Assembly (NCBI RefSeq): GCF_006715165.1
Contig: NZ_VFMS01000001.1
Coordinates: 4,216,001-4,280,000 of the forward strand
Direction: 5' to 3'
Origin: Arthrobacter sp. SLBN-122
Lineage (GTDB): Bacteria; Actinomycetota; Actinomycetes; Actinomycetales; Micrococcaceae
Length of the DNA: 64,000 bases
Position 1 is the first letter of the stretch, and each line of letters starts with the position of its first letter. The position numbers and the translations under genes are program-made. The notes under the pieces were generated by a model. The model was not told where the DNA came from, did not search any database, and saw only the letters and a list, made by a program, of their open reading frames with translations. Of this stretch, positions 44,603 to 54,050 are shown piece by piece.

Positions 44603-45469
44603 ATGGCACCTGCCAAGCCAATCGCCGTCGGCATCACTGATACCTCGGCGTCAAACGCCGCCCTGTTGTGGGCGGCAGCCCGGGCCAACAGGCTGAAGTG
44701 TCCCCTCGCCGTCGTGAATGTTGTGGACGACCGTTGGATGGCAGCCGAAGTCCTGCCCTACCTCGAGATCCTTCGTGAGTCGGGACTGGCCCTGTTGAAG
44801 GAGGCCGGCGAAAAGGCCACCGCTGCCGAACCGGGCCTGCAGGTTACCCTCCAACTGCTCGAAGGAGGTGTGGGTGCGGCGCTGGGTGACTATTCCAGGA
44901 ATGCTTCCATGCTTGTCCTTGGCACCAGCGGCCACACGCGTGGTGCCCTGACTGACCGTGCCCTCCAGGCAGCAGCCACGGCCGAGTGTCCGGTGGCGGT
45001 TGTTGGGGACGGCCAGGAACCTGGCCGCGGCATTGTGGTGGGCGTGGATGGATCACGGGAATCCACCCAGGCGGTGGCCTTTGCCGCCGCCGAAGCTGAC
45101 GCGCTCGGGGAGGAACTCACCGTCCTTTACGCCTTCACCGGCCCCAGCCGATGGATCGCGGCAGGCCTCCCGCAGAGCAGCTTTGCCACCCATGTAGTGG
45201 AGGAAGAGCAGATCGTGCTGTCCGAAACCGAGGCGGGCCTCCGGCAGGACTACCCGGATCTTGTGGTCAACACCGTGATGGAAACCGTCCTGGAGCCGGC
45301 GGACGCCCTGATCCGTGCCGCCGCGGGGTCGCGGCTGCTGGTCCTGGGCAGCCGTGGAAAGGGTGGATTTGAAAGGTTCGTCCTGGGATCCACGGCACAT
45401 GCGGTCCTGACCCAGCCCCCGTGCCCCACCGTCATCACCCGCCTGCACAAGCAGCAGCACCAGGACTGA
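44603..45469 (+). CDS. Universal stress protein, tandem domains
   Basis: 288 residues from ATG 44603 (AAAGGATGGA precedes it); the frame opens earlier at 44555 without support. The first domain has a degenerate loop (GTSGHTRGALTDRA), and the second has the intact GSRGKGGFERFVLGS. It has the same length and layout as the USP at 32335, with shared segments such as VVNVVDDRW/VIVHVVDDRW and GSTAHAVL/GSTAHGVL, so the two are duplicates. The P-type ATPase gene follows after 22 bases. Confidence 0.93.
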   Translation: MAPAKPIAVGITDTSASNAALLWAAARANRLKCPLAVVNVVDDRWMAAEVLPYLEILRESGLALLKEAGEKATAAEPGLQVTLQLLEGGVGAALGDYSRNASMLVLGTSGHTRGALTDRALQAAATAECPVAVVGDGQEPGRGIVVGVDGSRESTQAVAFAAAEADALGEELTVLYAFTGPSRWIAAGLPQSSFATHVVEEEQIVLSETEAGLRQDYPDLVVNTVMETVLEPADALIRAAAGSRLLVLGSRGKGGFERFVLGSTAHAVLTQPPCPTVITRLHKQQHQD

Positions 45470-45491
45470 CCGGGGCGGGCTGCCTGGCCGG

Positions 45492-48011
45492 ATGTCAATA
45501 ACCGGGGAAAACGACGCATCAGTCCCGGGCATGGACTTCGGCCATGCCCGGGAGGGGCTCTCCAGCGCCGAAGTGCGCGGGCGGATGGCGGCGGGCCGCA
45601 TCAACAGCGTGCCCACGGCAACCAGCCGGAGCGTGGGCGAAATTGTCCAGGCGAACGTGTTCACGCTGTTCAATGGCGTGGTGGGAGGGTGTTTCATCCT
45701 GCTGCTGGTCCTTGGCCAGTGGCGTGACGCGCTTTTCGGCCTGTCCGCTGTCAGCAATTCGCTGATCGGCATCGTCCAGGAGTACCGGGCCAAGCTTTCC
45801 CTTGACCGGCTGGCCATCCTGCAGGCGGCCAGGAACACCGTGATCAGGAACGGGGCCAGGGAGCTCATCTCCTCGGAGGACCTGGTTCCGGACGACCTCG
45901 TGGTGCTCAATGCCGGAGACCAGGTCATGGCGGATCTGGTGCTTCTCGACGGAGGCGGGCTTGAGGTGGATGAGTCCCTGCTGACGGGCGAATCCGAGCC
46001 CGTGCCCAAACAGGGCGGCGCGGTGCTGCTGTCCGGATCGCTGATCCTCGCAGGCAACGGCCGGGCCGCCGTGCTCCGGGTGGGGCCGGAGACCTTCGCG
46101 TACCGGCTGGCAGCCGAGGCGCGGCGCTTCTCCTTGGTCACATCCGAAATCCGCAGGGGCCTGGAGAAGGTGTTCACCGTGATCACCTGGCTGCTCCTGC
46201 CAACCGCCCTGCTGCTCACGAATGCCCAGATGCAGGACCAGGGCGGATGGGCCGGCGCCATGGGATCGGGACGGTGGATACCGGCCGTCGTGGGAGCCGT
46301 GGCGGGAATCATGGCGATGATTCCGCTTGGCCTGCTGCTGATGACCAGCGTGGCTTTTGCCGTGGGCGGCCTCCGCCTTGCCCGCCGGAAGGTCCTGATC
46401 CAGGAACTCGCTGCCGTGGAAGTACTGGCGCGGGTGGATGTCCTCTGCCTGGATAAGACCGGCACCCTGTCCTCCGGCGCCATCGTATTCGATGCCATCC
46501 ACGACGTCGGAACCGCGCGCACGGCCGGGTGGCGGCAGGCGCTGGAATGGTTCGGTGCCCACGCGGATGCCAGCAGTACCGCCGCGGCGATCGGGGCGGC
46601 CTTCCCCGTGCAGGAACCCCTCCGGGAGGATGGGTCAGTTCCTTTTTCCTCTGCACGGAAGTGGAGTTCGGTGACGTTCGCGCCGGAATCCGCTGCTTCC
46701 GGCGCCTGGATCCTCGGAGCTCCCGATTCCGTACTCGCCTCCCCCGGCTGTGCCGATGCACACGGAAAGGCGGCAGCCCTCGCCTCCAGCGGCCTCCGGA
46801 CGCTGGTCCTGGCGCACCTGCCGGCACCAATGCCGCCGGATGCCGCAGAGGCAGGCCTGCCTCCCGGGCTGGTGCCGGTCCTGCTGCTGACCTTCCGCGA
46901 GAGCATTCGGGGTGACGCCGCCGCGACGCTCGACTACTTCCGCCGGCAAGGGGTCACCGTCAAGATCATTTCCGGTGACGATCCCCGGACCGTAACAGCC
47001 CTTGCCCGGGAAGTGGGCTTTGGAGGCGGAGTTGCCTATGACAGCAGGGTGCTTCCCGAAGATCCGGTCCTGCTGGAGGAAACGGTGGAGTCCCACAGCC
47101 TCTTTGGAAGTGTGACGCCGTCCCAGAAGCGGGACCTGATCCAGGCGCTGAAACGGCGGGGTCACACCGTGGCCATGACGGGGGACGGAGTGAACGATGT
47201 CCTGGCGCTCAAGGAGGCGGACCTGGGCATCGCCATGGATTCGGCATCACCCGCAACCAAGGCCGTGGCCCGCCTGGTCCTCCTGGACGGGCGCTTCGAA
47301 AGGCTGCCGACCGTGGTTGACGAGGGCCGCCGGGCCATCAGCAACATCGAACGCGTCTCCCTGGTCTTCCTGAGCAAGACTGTCTATGCCACGGTCATCT
47401 CGGTGGTCACCGGCATTCTGTTGCTGGCCTTTCCGTTCCTGCCGCGCCAGCTCTCCGCACTGGATGGACTGACCATCGGCCTGCCGGCGTTTTTCCTGGC
47501 CCTGCAGCCCGGTGGCCAGCGTTATGCCCCCGGGTTCCTGCGGCGTTCCCTCGCCTTCGCGGTCCCGTCCGGCATCATCACCGCCCTGTGTGTCCTGGCG
47601 GTCAGCGCGTATGGGCAGTTGTGGGGCGGGCACACCCTTCAGTCCGCGCAGTCTGCGGCCACCATGACCCTGGGACTGGTGGCCGCATGGATCCTGGTGA
47701 TGGCGTCACGGCCCCTCAACCGGGTAAAGGCGTTGATCCTTGCCGGGATGTACGCGGGACTGGTCCTGTTGTTCACCGTTCCTTTGACGCAGGATTTTTT
47801 CCGGGTGGAGTGGCCTCCCGCCGGCCTGCTGGGTGTGTCCGTTGCAGCAGCCGCGGCCGGGTGCGGGGCCATCGAACTGGTGGGCCGCTTGACCCACCGG
47901 CCGCCGGCCTCATCGGGCGAACCCGGACTGGGACCTTTGACTCTGGAACCGGATCCAGGGGAAGGCGATGGTGGAATTGCCGGGCAAAGCGATGGTCCGG
48001 CATCCAGATGA
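45492..48011 (+). CDS. P-type cation ATPase, CtpE-like
   Basis: 839 residues. It lacks the longer N-terminus of type II pumps. Visible are LTGESEPVPKQ, the TM4 region MIPLGLLLMTSVAFAVG, DKTGT at Asp321, a shortened nucleotide-binding domain, MTGDGVNDVLALKEADLGIAM, and about ten hydrophobic segments. The TM4 sequence and short N domain point to the CtpE group, for which calcium transport has been proposed; the ion here is inferred. It is downstream of the tandem USP by 22 bases and followed by hsp20 after 13 bases. Confidence 0.92.
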   Translation: MSITGENDASVPGMDFGHAREGLSSAEVRGRMAAGRINSVPTATSRSVGEIVQANVFTLFNGVVGGCFILLLVLGQWRDALFGLSAVSNSLIGIVQEYRAKLSLDRLAILQAARNTVIRNGARELISSEDLVPDDLVVLNAGDQVMADLVLLDGGGLEVDESLLTGESEPVPKQGGAVLLSGSLILAGNGRAAVLRVGPETFAYRLAAEARRFSLVTSEIRRGLEKVFTVITWLLLPTALLLTNAQMQDQGGWAGAMGSGRWIPAVVGAVAGIMAMIPLGLLLMTSVAFAVGGLRLARRKVLIQELAAVEVLARVDVLCLDKTGTLSSGAIVFDAIHDVGTARTAGWRQALEWFGAHADASSTAAAIGAAFPVQEPLREDGSVPFSSARKWSSVTFAPESAASGAWILGAPDSVLASPGCADAHGKAAALASSGLRTLVLAHLPAPMPPDAAEAGLPPGLVPVLLLTFRESIRGDAAATLDYFRRQGVTVKIISGDDPRTVTALAREVGFGGGVAYDSRVLPEDPVLLEETVESHSLFGSVTPSQKRDLIQALKRRGHTVAMTGDGVNDVLALKEADLGIAMDSASPATKAVARLVLLDGRFERLPTVVDEGRRAISNIERVSLVFLSKTVYATVISVVTGILLLAFPFLPRQLSALDGLTIGLPAFFLALQPGGQRYAPGFLRRSLAFAVPSGIITALCVLAVSAYGQLWGGHTLQSAQSAATMTLGLVAAWILVMASRPLNRVKALILAGMYAGLVLLFTVPLTQDFFRVEWPPAGLLGVSVAAAAAGCGAIELVGRLTHRPPASSGEPGLGPLTLEPDPGEGDGGIAGQSDGPASR

Positions 48012-48024
48012 GCAGGAGGCAACA

Positions 48025-48447
48025 ATGACTGACCTGATGAAATGGTTTGAGAACCGCCGCTCCCCCATGGATGTCATCGAACGGCTTTTCGAAGGTGACG
48101 TGGGGTCTTCCGCCATCCGGGTTGAAGAGATGGTGGACGGCAACACCCTCGTGGTGCGGGCTGAGCTGCCCGGCGTGGACCCGGAAAAGGACGTGGACGT
48201 GACGGTCACGGACGGCGTCCTGACCATCAAGGGCGAGCGGCAGGAAAAGAAGGAGCACAAGGACAAGGACAGCTACCGGTCCGAGTTCCGCTACGGTTCC
48301 TTCGTCCGGCGGATTCCCCTGCCCAGCGGAGTGCAGCAGGACGACGTCACGGCTTCATACAAGGACGGCGTCCTTGAAGTGCGGGCCCCGATTCCGGAGC
48401 AGGGGCAGGGCACCGGGCCGTCCAAAATCCCCGTCACCAGGGGCTGA
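48025..48447 (+). CDS. hsp20: Hsp20/alpha-crystallin small heat shock protein
   Basis: 140 residues from ATG 48025 with AGGAGG before it. The alpha-crystallin domain spans about 30-125 (VRAELPGVDPEKDVDVTVTDGVLTIKGERQ, then FVRRIPLPSGV and YKDGVLEVRAPI). The C-terminal KIPV matches the IxI-type anchoring motif. It is an ATP-independent holdase; the mycobacterial counterpart HspX/Acr is a hallmark of the DosR response. Last gene of the USP-ATPase-hsp20 run, ended by the hairpin at 48474. Confidence 0.93.
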   Translation: MTDLMKWFENRRSPMDVIERLFEGDVGSSAIRVEEMVDGNTLVVRAELPGVDPEKDVDVTVTDGVLTIKGERQEKKEHKDKDSYRSEFRYGSFVRRIPLPSGVQQDDVTASYKDGVLEVRAPIPEQGQGTGPSKIPVTRG

Positions 48448-48473
48448 GAACATTTAACGTACGACGCCGGCGC

Positions 48474-48502
48474 CTGGCCCTGCGAGGGCCAGTCGCTTTA
48501 TT
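48474..48502. terminator. Hairpin terminator between hsp20 and ppsA
   Basis: CTGGCCCT (48474-48481) and AGGGCCAG (48485-48492) form a perfect stem with loop GCG, followed by TCGCTTTATT. It lies in the 50 bases between convergent genes and overlaps the ppsA stop. Confidence 0.65.
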
Positions 48503-50927
48503 GCCCCGTGGCCAGGGCTGCAGCCAAGGCTGCTTCCGCTGCCGCGATAACCGGAAGTGTCCGCACGTAGGTATCCGGATTCAGGGACACCGAATCGATC
48601 CCCTGGCCCACCAGGAACTCTGCGAGGTCGGGGTGGTTGCTGGGCCCCTGTCCGCAGATTCCGATTTTAATGCCGGCAGCATGGGCCTTGGTGATGGCCT
48701 CGGCAATCATGGACTTCACCGCCGGGTCCCGCTCGTCGAACAGACCGGCAAGTTCCTCCGAGTCGCGGTCCACCCCCAGCACCAGCTGGGTGAGGTCGTT
48801 GGAACCGATGGAGAACCCGTCAAAGTGTTTGGCAAACTCGCCGGCCAGGACCACGTTGGAAGGGATCTCGCACATCATGTAGAGCTGCAGCCCTTCATGG
48901 CCCCTGACCAGTCCGTGCTCTGCCATCGCCTGGATGACCTGGTCCGCTTCCCGCACAGTGCGGCAGAAGGGGACCATGACGATCACGTTGGCGAATCCAA
49001 CCTTTTCCCGCACGCGTTTGAGGGCTTTGCACTCCAGCGCGAATCCTTCACGGTAGTGGCTGCTGTAGTAGCGTGAAGCGCCGCGGAAACCCAGCATGGG
49101 GTTTTCCTCGGGACGCTCGAAGGCGCTGCCGCCGACCAGGTGGCTGTATTCGTTGCTCTTGAAGTCGCTGAGCCGGACAATCACCGGTTTGGGATGGAAC
49201 GGGGCGGCGATCTTGGCGATCCCCGTGGCCAGCACGTCGATAAAGTACTCCTGCGGGTCCTGGTAGCCGCTGGTGAGCTGTCGGATGACCGCCGCCTCCT
49301 CCGGATCCGCCACCTTCTCAGGATGGACCAGGGCCATGGGGTGGATGCGGATCAGGTTGTTGATGATGAACTCCATGCGTGCCAGGCCAACACCCGCCGC
49401 GGGCAGCCGCCACCACTTGAACGCGGCTGCCGGGCTGGCGATGTTGATCATCACATCGGTGCGGGTGGCCGGCAGGGCGTGCATGTCCACGTCTTCCACC
49501 GTGAACTCCAGCAGCCCCTCATAGACGCGGCCCTCCTCACCTTCCGCGCAGGACAAGGTGACCTGGCCGCCGTCGAACAGGACCTCCGTGGCGTTGCGCG
49601 TGCCCACGACGGCGGGTACGCCCAGTTCCCGGCTCACAATGGCTGCGTGGCTGGTAGGGCCGCCGTGGTCGGTGATGATGCCTGCGGCCCGCTTCATGAT
49701 GGGCACCCAGTCCGGATCCGTCATCCGGGTGACCAGCACGGAGCCATCAACGAAGGACTCGATGTCCTTGGCATCCCGGACCACGCACGCCCGGCCCCGG
49801 GCTATGGAATCACCGATGGCGGCACCAGTGACCAGGACCCGCCCGGGCTGTGCCAGGTGGTAGGTGCGGAACGTGGAGGCGCTCCGGCGGGCCTGCACCG
49901 TTTCCGGCCTCGCCTGCACCATGAACAGTTCCCCCGTGACGCCGTCCTTGGCCCACTCCATATCCATTGGCCGCCCGTAGTGCTCCTCCACGGCCACCGC
50001 CCAGCGGGCCAGCAGGACCACCTCGGGGTCCTCCAGCACCAGCGAGCGCTGCTCACGGTCCGTAGTCTCAACGGTCCTGGTCCTGGCATCCCCGCCGTGG
50101 CTGTACACCATTTTGCGTTCCTTGGCCCCGAGCTGGCGTTCGATGACGGGGCTGAAACGCTGGTCTGCCAGGAGCGGCTTGAACACCTGGTATTTGTCCG
50201 GGTTGATGGTTCCCTGGACCACGGTTTCGCCCAGCCCCCATGCAGCGCTGATGACCACCACGCCGGGAAAGCCGGACTCGGTGTCAATCGAGAACATCAC
50301 CCCTGACGCGCCCAGATCCGAGCGGACCATCCGCTGAACGCCGACGGACAGGGCAACGTCCAGGTGGTCGTAGCCTTTTATCTCGCGGTAGCTGATGGCT
50401 CGGTCCGTGAACAGGGAGGCGTAACAGCGCCGGCACGCTTCAAGGACCGCGCGGGCGCCGGCCACATTCAGGAAGGTTTCCTGCTGCCCCGCGAAACTGG
50501 CGTCGGGCAGGTCTTCGGCCGTTGCGCTGCTGCGCACCGCAACGGCAACCTCTGCCTGTCCGGCCCGGTGGCACAGTGCCCGGTAGTGTTCCTGGATGTC
50601 AGCGGCGATGCTTTCCGGGAACGTGGCCTGCAGGAACAGTTCCCGGATCGCCGCCCCTGCCTGGCGCAGCGTCAGGGTCCCGGCGCGCTGTTCCCCGATG
50701 TGCTTTCTGATCCGCGGCTCAAGGTCATTGGCGGCAACAAATGCGCGGTAGGCAGCGGCCGTCGTGGCAAATCCTTCGGGAACCCTGACTCCTGCCGATT
50801 GCAGGGCACGGCTCAGCTCCCCCAGGGAAGCGTTCTTTCCTCCCACCGAGGGGATGTCCGCGATCCCCGTGTCCTGGATCCACTTGACGTTGATGTCAGT
50901 AAGGGAGGTTTCTGCGGCGGCACTCAT
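48498..50927 (-). CDS. ppsA: Phosphoenolpyruvate synthase
   Basis: 809 residues from ATG 50927; the longer frame to 51122 runs into the upstream ATPase gene. An N-terminal PEP/pyruvate-binding domain (VGGKNASLGEL, VAVRSSATAEDLPDASFAGQQETFLNV), the phosphohistidine swivel domain (GGPTSHAAIVSRELGVPAVVG, His near 425) and a C-terminal TIM barrel (GFRGASRYYS, GSNDLTQLVLGVDRD, CGQGPSNHP) are all present. It makes PEP from pyruvate and ATP, a gluconeogenic or redox-balancing step in low oxygen. A DevR-like box lies 37 bases upstream. Confidence 0.95.
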   Translation of the reverse strand: MSAAAETSLTDINVKWIQDTGIADIPSVGGKNASLGELSRALQSAGVRVPEGFATTAAAYRAFVAANDLEPRIRKHIGEQRAGTLTLRQAGAAIRELFLQATFPESIAADIQEHYRALCHRAGQAEVAVAVRSSATAEDLPDASFAGQQETFLNVAGARAVLEACRRCYASLFTDRAISYREIKGYDHLDVALSVGVQRMVRSDLGASGVMFSIDTESGFPGVVVISAAWGLGETVVQGTINPDKYQVFKPLLADQRFSPVIERQLGAKERKMVYSHGGDARTRTVETTDREQRSLVLEDPEVVLLARWAVAVEEHYGRPMDMEWAKDGVTGELFMVQARPETVQARRSASTFRTYHLAQPGRVLVTGAAIGDSIARGRACVVRDAKDIESFVDGSVLVTRMTDPDWVPIMKRAAGIITDHGGPTSHAAIVSRELGVPAVVGTRNATEVLFDGGQVTLSCAEGEEGRVYEGLLEFTVEDVDMHALPATRTDVMINIASPAAAFKWWRLPAAGVGLARMEFIINNLIRIHPMALVHPEKVADPEEAAVIRQLTSGYQDPQEYFIDVLATGIAKIAAPFHPKPVIVRLSDFKSNEYSHLVGGSAFERPEENPMLGFRGASRYYSSHYREGFALECKALKRVREKVGFANVIVMVPFCRTVREADQVIQAMAEHGLVRGHEGLQLYMMCEIPSNVVLAGEFAKHFDGFSIGSNDLTQLVLGVDRDSEELAGLFDERDPAVKSMIAEAITKAHAAGIKIGICGQGPSNHPDLAEFLVGQGIDSVSLNPDTYVRTLPVIAAAEAALAAALATGQ

Positions 50928-50963
50928 GGCTCGATTCTTTCCTCCGGCCGGCGGGGCAGGCAG

Positions 50964-50978
50964 AGTCTTTGGTCCTAG
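50964..50978 (-). promoter_or_regulatory. DevR/DosR-like box before ppsA, moderate
   Basis: AGTCTTTGGTCCTAG (plus-strand reading) resembles the site at 58981 (GTCTTTGGTCCCTA) and the core. It lies 37 bases upstream of the ppsA start and overlaps the last codon of the upstream ATPase gene. Confidence 0.5.
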
Positions 50979-53530
50979 CCGCGGCGCAGCCGGCCGCGGA
51001 CCGCTTTGTGGATCCAGTCCGCAAGCAGGACGGCGGGAGCAGCGAGCAGCGCAAGAACCAGGCCCATTGGGGTCGGCGGTGCCTGGCCCAGCAATGCGGC
51101 GAGGTATGGCACGAACAGGCACACTGCCAGGACGGCCAGTTCAGCCGGCACAGCCCACAACAGCAGCTTGTTCGTGCCCCAGCCCAGCGACCAGGGCGGC
51201 AGGGTGGCGCTCCGGCACGCGAACGCGTTCGCAAGCTGTCCCAGAACAACGGCGGTGAATGCGGCACCGGAGGCAGCCATCAGGAGCCCTGCTTCGGGAA
51301 CCTGACCACGCGTCCAGCCCCCATCGGCCAGGACCGCCGAGAACACGGTCATCTCCATGGCTGCCTCCACGGGCCCCAGGATGCAGAAGACCCGGATGAT
51401 CAGCCGCCGGTCCATCAGGTGCCGGCGTTCGGGCGGACGGGCCAGGACGTGCCTGCCCGGCGGCTCGGCGCCAAGGGCCAGCGCCGGCAGCAGGTCGGTG
51501 CCGATGTCCAGGGCGAGGATTTGCAGGACGCCCAGGGCGAGCGGAAAGTGGCCGCCGGAAAGCGCCCAGATCACGAACGGCGTCAGTTCCGCCACGTTGT
51601 CGGTGAGGTGGTACGTGAGGAACCGGTGGATGTTGGCGTAGGTGGCCCTGCCTTGTTCAATGGCCGCCACGATGGTGCCGAAGTGGTCATCGAGGAGGAC
51701 CAGGTCCGCGGCTTCCCGGGCCACGTCGGTTCCGCTTAACCCCATGGCCACGCCGATGTCCGCTTCGCGAAGGGCCGGGCCGTCGTTGACGCCGTCGCCG
51801 GTCATGGCCACCACGTGCCCGCGGGCCTGCAGGGCCTTGGCGACGCGAAGCTTCTGTTCCGGCGATACCCTGCTGACCACGATCCCGTCGCGGTCCAGGA
51901 GCGCTCCGAGCATCTGTTCGTCATCCGGAAGGTCTGTGCCCTCCACCACGTGTTCAGGGAATCCGATCAGGCCGATCTGCCGGGCAATCGCAGCGGCGGT
52001 GGCCGGGTGGTCGCCGGTGATCATGGCGACTTTCAGGCCTGCCTGCCGGGCAGCCCGGATCACCTCGCTGACATCCGGCCGGGGAGGATCCTGCAATCCG
52101 ATCAGGCCCAGGAGTTCCATGCCCGTTTCGAGTTCGGCTGCCGGGCTGGTGTCCCTGGCTTCGGGTGTTCCTTCAAGGCTCCGCCGTGCCACGGCAATGA
52201 CGCGCAGGCCCCGTGTCGCCATGAGCTCCACCTGCTCCTTGACCGCTCCCGGCACGGACTCACACAGCGGAAGGACCGTTTCGGGGGCACCTTTGCAGAA
52301 CAGCTCAGGACCTGCGAGGGCGGATTCCCTGCGCCGGACGGGGTCGAAGGGCAGCCGGCGCGACGGGGCAGGCCCTGGTCCGGTCCCCGTCAGGCGGCGG
52401 GCCAGGGCGTCCAGCGCAGCTTCCATTGGGTCCCCCTGGGCGTGCCACTGACCGTCGTGCAGCTCGGCCCTGCCCTGTGACGCGGTACGGGCTGCGAGCG
52501 CTGCCTGGGCCGCCCTTTCCACGCCCCGGCCCTTGATGAGAGCTTCCGGGTCATATCCCTGGCCCGTCACCTGGACTGTCCCGTCCGTGCTGAAGACCTC
52601 GACGGCGTTCATCCGGTTCTGCGTCAGGGTCCCTGTTTTGTCGGTGCAGATGAAGGTGGTTGAGCCCAGCGTTTCCACTGCCTCAAGGTTGCGGACCAGC
52701 CCATTGCGCGATGCCATGCGTTGGGCGCCCATCGCCAGGGACAGCGTGACCGTGGGCAGGAGCCCTTCCGGAACCAGCGCCACGGCAACGCCAATGGAGA
52801 ACAGGAAGGAGTCCCGCCATTGAAAGCCCACCAGCAGCGATGCCAGGAAGAAGACCGCCGCTATGCCCAAGGCCATGCCTGCCGTGACGCGGACAATCCG
52901 CCGCAGTTCCAGGGACAGCGGTGTGGGGGGTGGAACCGCTCCGCTGGTGAGGACGGCGATCCCGGCCAGTCTCGTGCCCCCGCCGGTGGCGGACACGACG
53001 GCCTCCCCATAGCCGTTGACCAGGAAGGTCCCGCCCCACACAGGATCGCCTGCGGCTTTGGGAACGGGCTCGCTTTCGCCCGTCAGCATGGATTCGTCCA
53101 CGTCGCATGCCGACGCCGACAGCAGATCCATGTCAGCGGGCACACGGTCGCCGGAAGCGAGCAGCACCATGTCCCCGACCACCAGCTCGCTGGCGTGAAC
53201 CTTGCGCACCTTCCCGTCCCGCCGCACCACCACATCGGCGGGCAGCAGGCTGCGCAGCCTTGCGGCGGCATGCTGGGCGCGTTCCTGCTGGATGTGGGCG
53301 AACACCCCGTTGACAATGACGACGACGATGATCGCCACCGCCAGTTGAGGCATGTCCGCGATGAACGCCAGAGCGGCGGCGCACCACAGCATGAGGGCGA
53401 AGAAGTGCGTCATCTCCCCCCAGAGCTTCCGCCATTGCGGGACGGTTTTTTCCGCCGGAAGCTGGTTGGGGCCTGCCTGCTTCAGGAGCTGCGCGGCCCG
53501 CTCAGAGCTCAGGCCGTCCGCGGTCCTCAC
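50975..53530 (-). CDS. P-type cation ATPase, CtpF or Na/K-type-like
   Basis: 851 residues from GTG 53530, whose GTGA overlaps the stop of the USP gene; the ORF could be read from 53587, but coupling favours GTG. Features are a cation_ATPase_N region, LTGESEPVPK, TM4 motif VALVPEGLLPTVTLSLAMG as in IIC-type pumps, DKTGT at Asp297, MTGDGVNDGPALREADIGVAM and a four-helix C-terminal part. CtpF is a DosR-regulated calcium pump in mycobacteria, and this is the closest analogue in the window. Ion inferred only. Confidence 0.92.
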   Translation of the reverse strand: MRTADGLSSERAAQLLKQAGPNQLPAEKTVPQWRKLWGEMTHFFALMLWCAAALAFIADMPQLAVAIIVVVIVNGVFAHIQQERAQHAAARLRSLLPADVVVRRDGKVRKVHASELVVGDMVLLASGDRVPADMDLLSASACDVDESMLTGESEPVPKAAGDPVWGGTFLVNGYGEAVVSATGGGTRLAGIAVLTSGAVPPPTPLSLELRRIVRVTAGMALGIAAVFFLASLLVGFQWRDSFLFSIGVAVALVPEGLLPTVTLSLAMGAQRMASRNGLVRNLEAVETLGSTTFICTDKTGTLTQNRMNAVEVFSTDGTVQVTGQGYDPEALIKGRGVERAAQAALAARTASQGRAELHDGQWHAQGDPMEAALDALARRLTGTGPGPAPSRRLPFDPVRRRESALAGPELFCKGAPETVLPLCESVPGAVKEQVELMATRGLRVIAVARRSLEGTPEARDTSPAAELETGMELLGLIGLQDPPRPDVSEVIRAARQAGLKVAMITGDHPATAAAIARQIGLIGFPEHVVEGTDLPDDEQMLGALLDRDGIVVSRVSPEQKLRVAKALQARGHVVAMTGDGVNDGPALREADIGVAMGLSGTDVAREAADLVLLDDHFGTIVAAIEQGRATYANIHRFLTYHLTDNVAELTPFVIWALSGGHFPLALGVLQILALDIGTDLLPALALGAEPPGRHVLARPPERRHLMDRRLIIRVFCILGPVEAAMEMTVFSAVLADGGWTRGQVPEAGLLMAASGAAFTAVVLGQLANAFACRSATLPPWSLGWGTNKLLLWAVPAELAVLAVCLFVPYLAALLGQAPPTPMGLVLALLAAPAVLLADWIHKAVRGRLRRG

Positions 53531-53988
53531 ACAGCGTCCGCCTCCTGCCCCACCAGGAGCACCGGGCATTTCGAGTGGGCCGCGCATGCCTTGCTGACCG
53601 AGCCCATCGACGACTTGAGCAGTCCACCTTCTCCATGCCGTCCGACCACCAGCATCTGGGCCCGTCCGCTCTCCCCCACCAGCACTTTCGCCGGCGGCCC
53701 GAACTTGACGGTCACGTCAATGTTTTCCGGCCGTTCTCCGGAGAATGCCCGGCCCAGCGCGTCCTCCACCAGGCGGCCGGCGGCGTCTTCAAGCCTCGCG
53801 GTGAACTGCCGGTCCGCCCCTTCGAGGCGGGACATGACCAGGTAGTCCGGCATCCCGATGCAGGAGATGACTTCAAGCCGGGTGCCGAGGCGGGCTGCCA
53901 GGGTGCCGGCGTAGCGGAGGGCTGCGGAGGAGTATTCTGAACCATCCACGCCCACGATGACTGGTTTGGCCCCTGTTTCTGCGTTCAT
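53527..53988 (-). CDS. Universal stress protein, single domain
   Basis: 153 residues from ATG 53988; an upstream in-frame start at 54030 would sit inside the DevR-like box. VIVGVDGSEYSSAALRYAGTLAARLG opens the fold and the ATP loop is GRHGEGGLLKSSMGS, with correct G-x2-G-x9-GS spacing. Its stop overlaps the start of the CtpF-like ATPase by four bases, so the two proteins are made together. A strong box lies 33 bases before the start. Confidence 0.92.
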   Translation of the reverse strand: MNAETGAKPVIVGVDGSEYSSAALRYAGTLAARLGTRLEVISCIGMPDYLVMSRLEGADRQFTARLEDAAGRLVEDALGRAFSGERPENIDVTVKFGPPAKVLVGESGRAQMLVVGRHGEGGLLKSSMGSVSKACAAHSKCPVLLVGQEADAV

Positions 53989-54021
53989 GGACACCACGAT
54001 CCCGGCTGGCGGCTGGGCCGG

Positions 54022-54036
54022 AAGGGCCAAAAGTCA
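54022..54036 (-). promoter_or_regulatory. DevR/DosR-like box, strong
   Basis: AAGGGCCAAAAGTCA is the reverse complement of TGACTTTTGGCCCTT, one base from the core. It lies 33 bases upstream of the USP-ATPase pair, between it and the metal ATPase gene. Confidence 0.72.
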
Positions 54037-54050
54037 TGCCGGCCGCTGGC

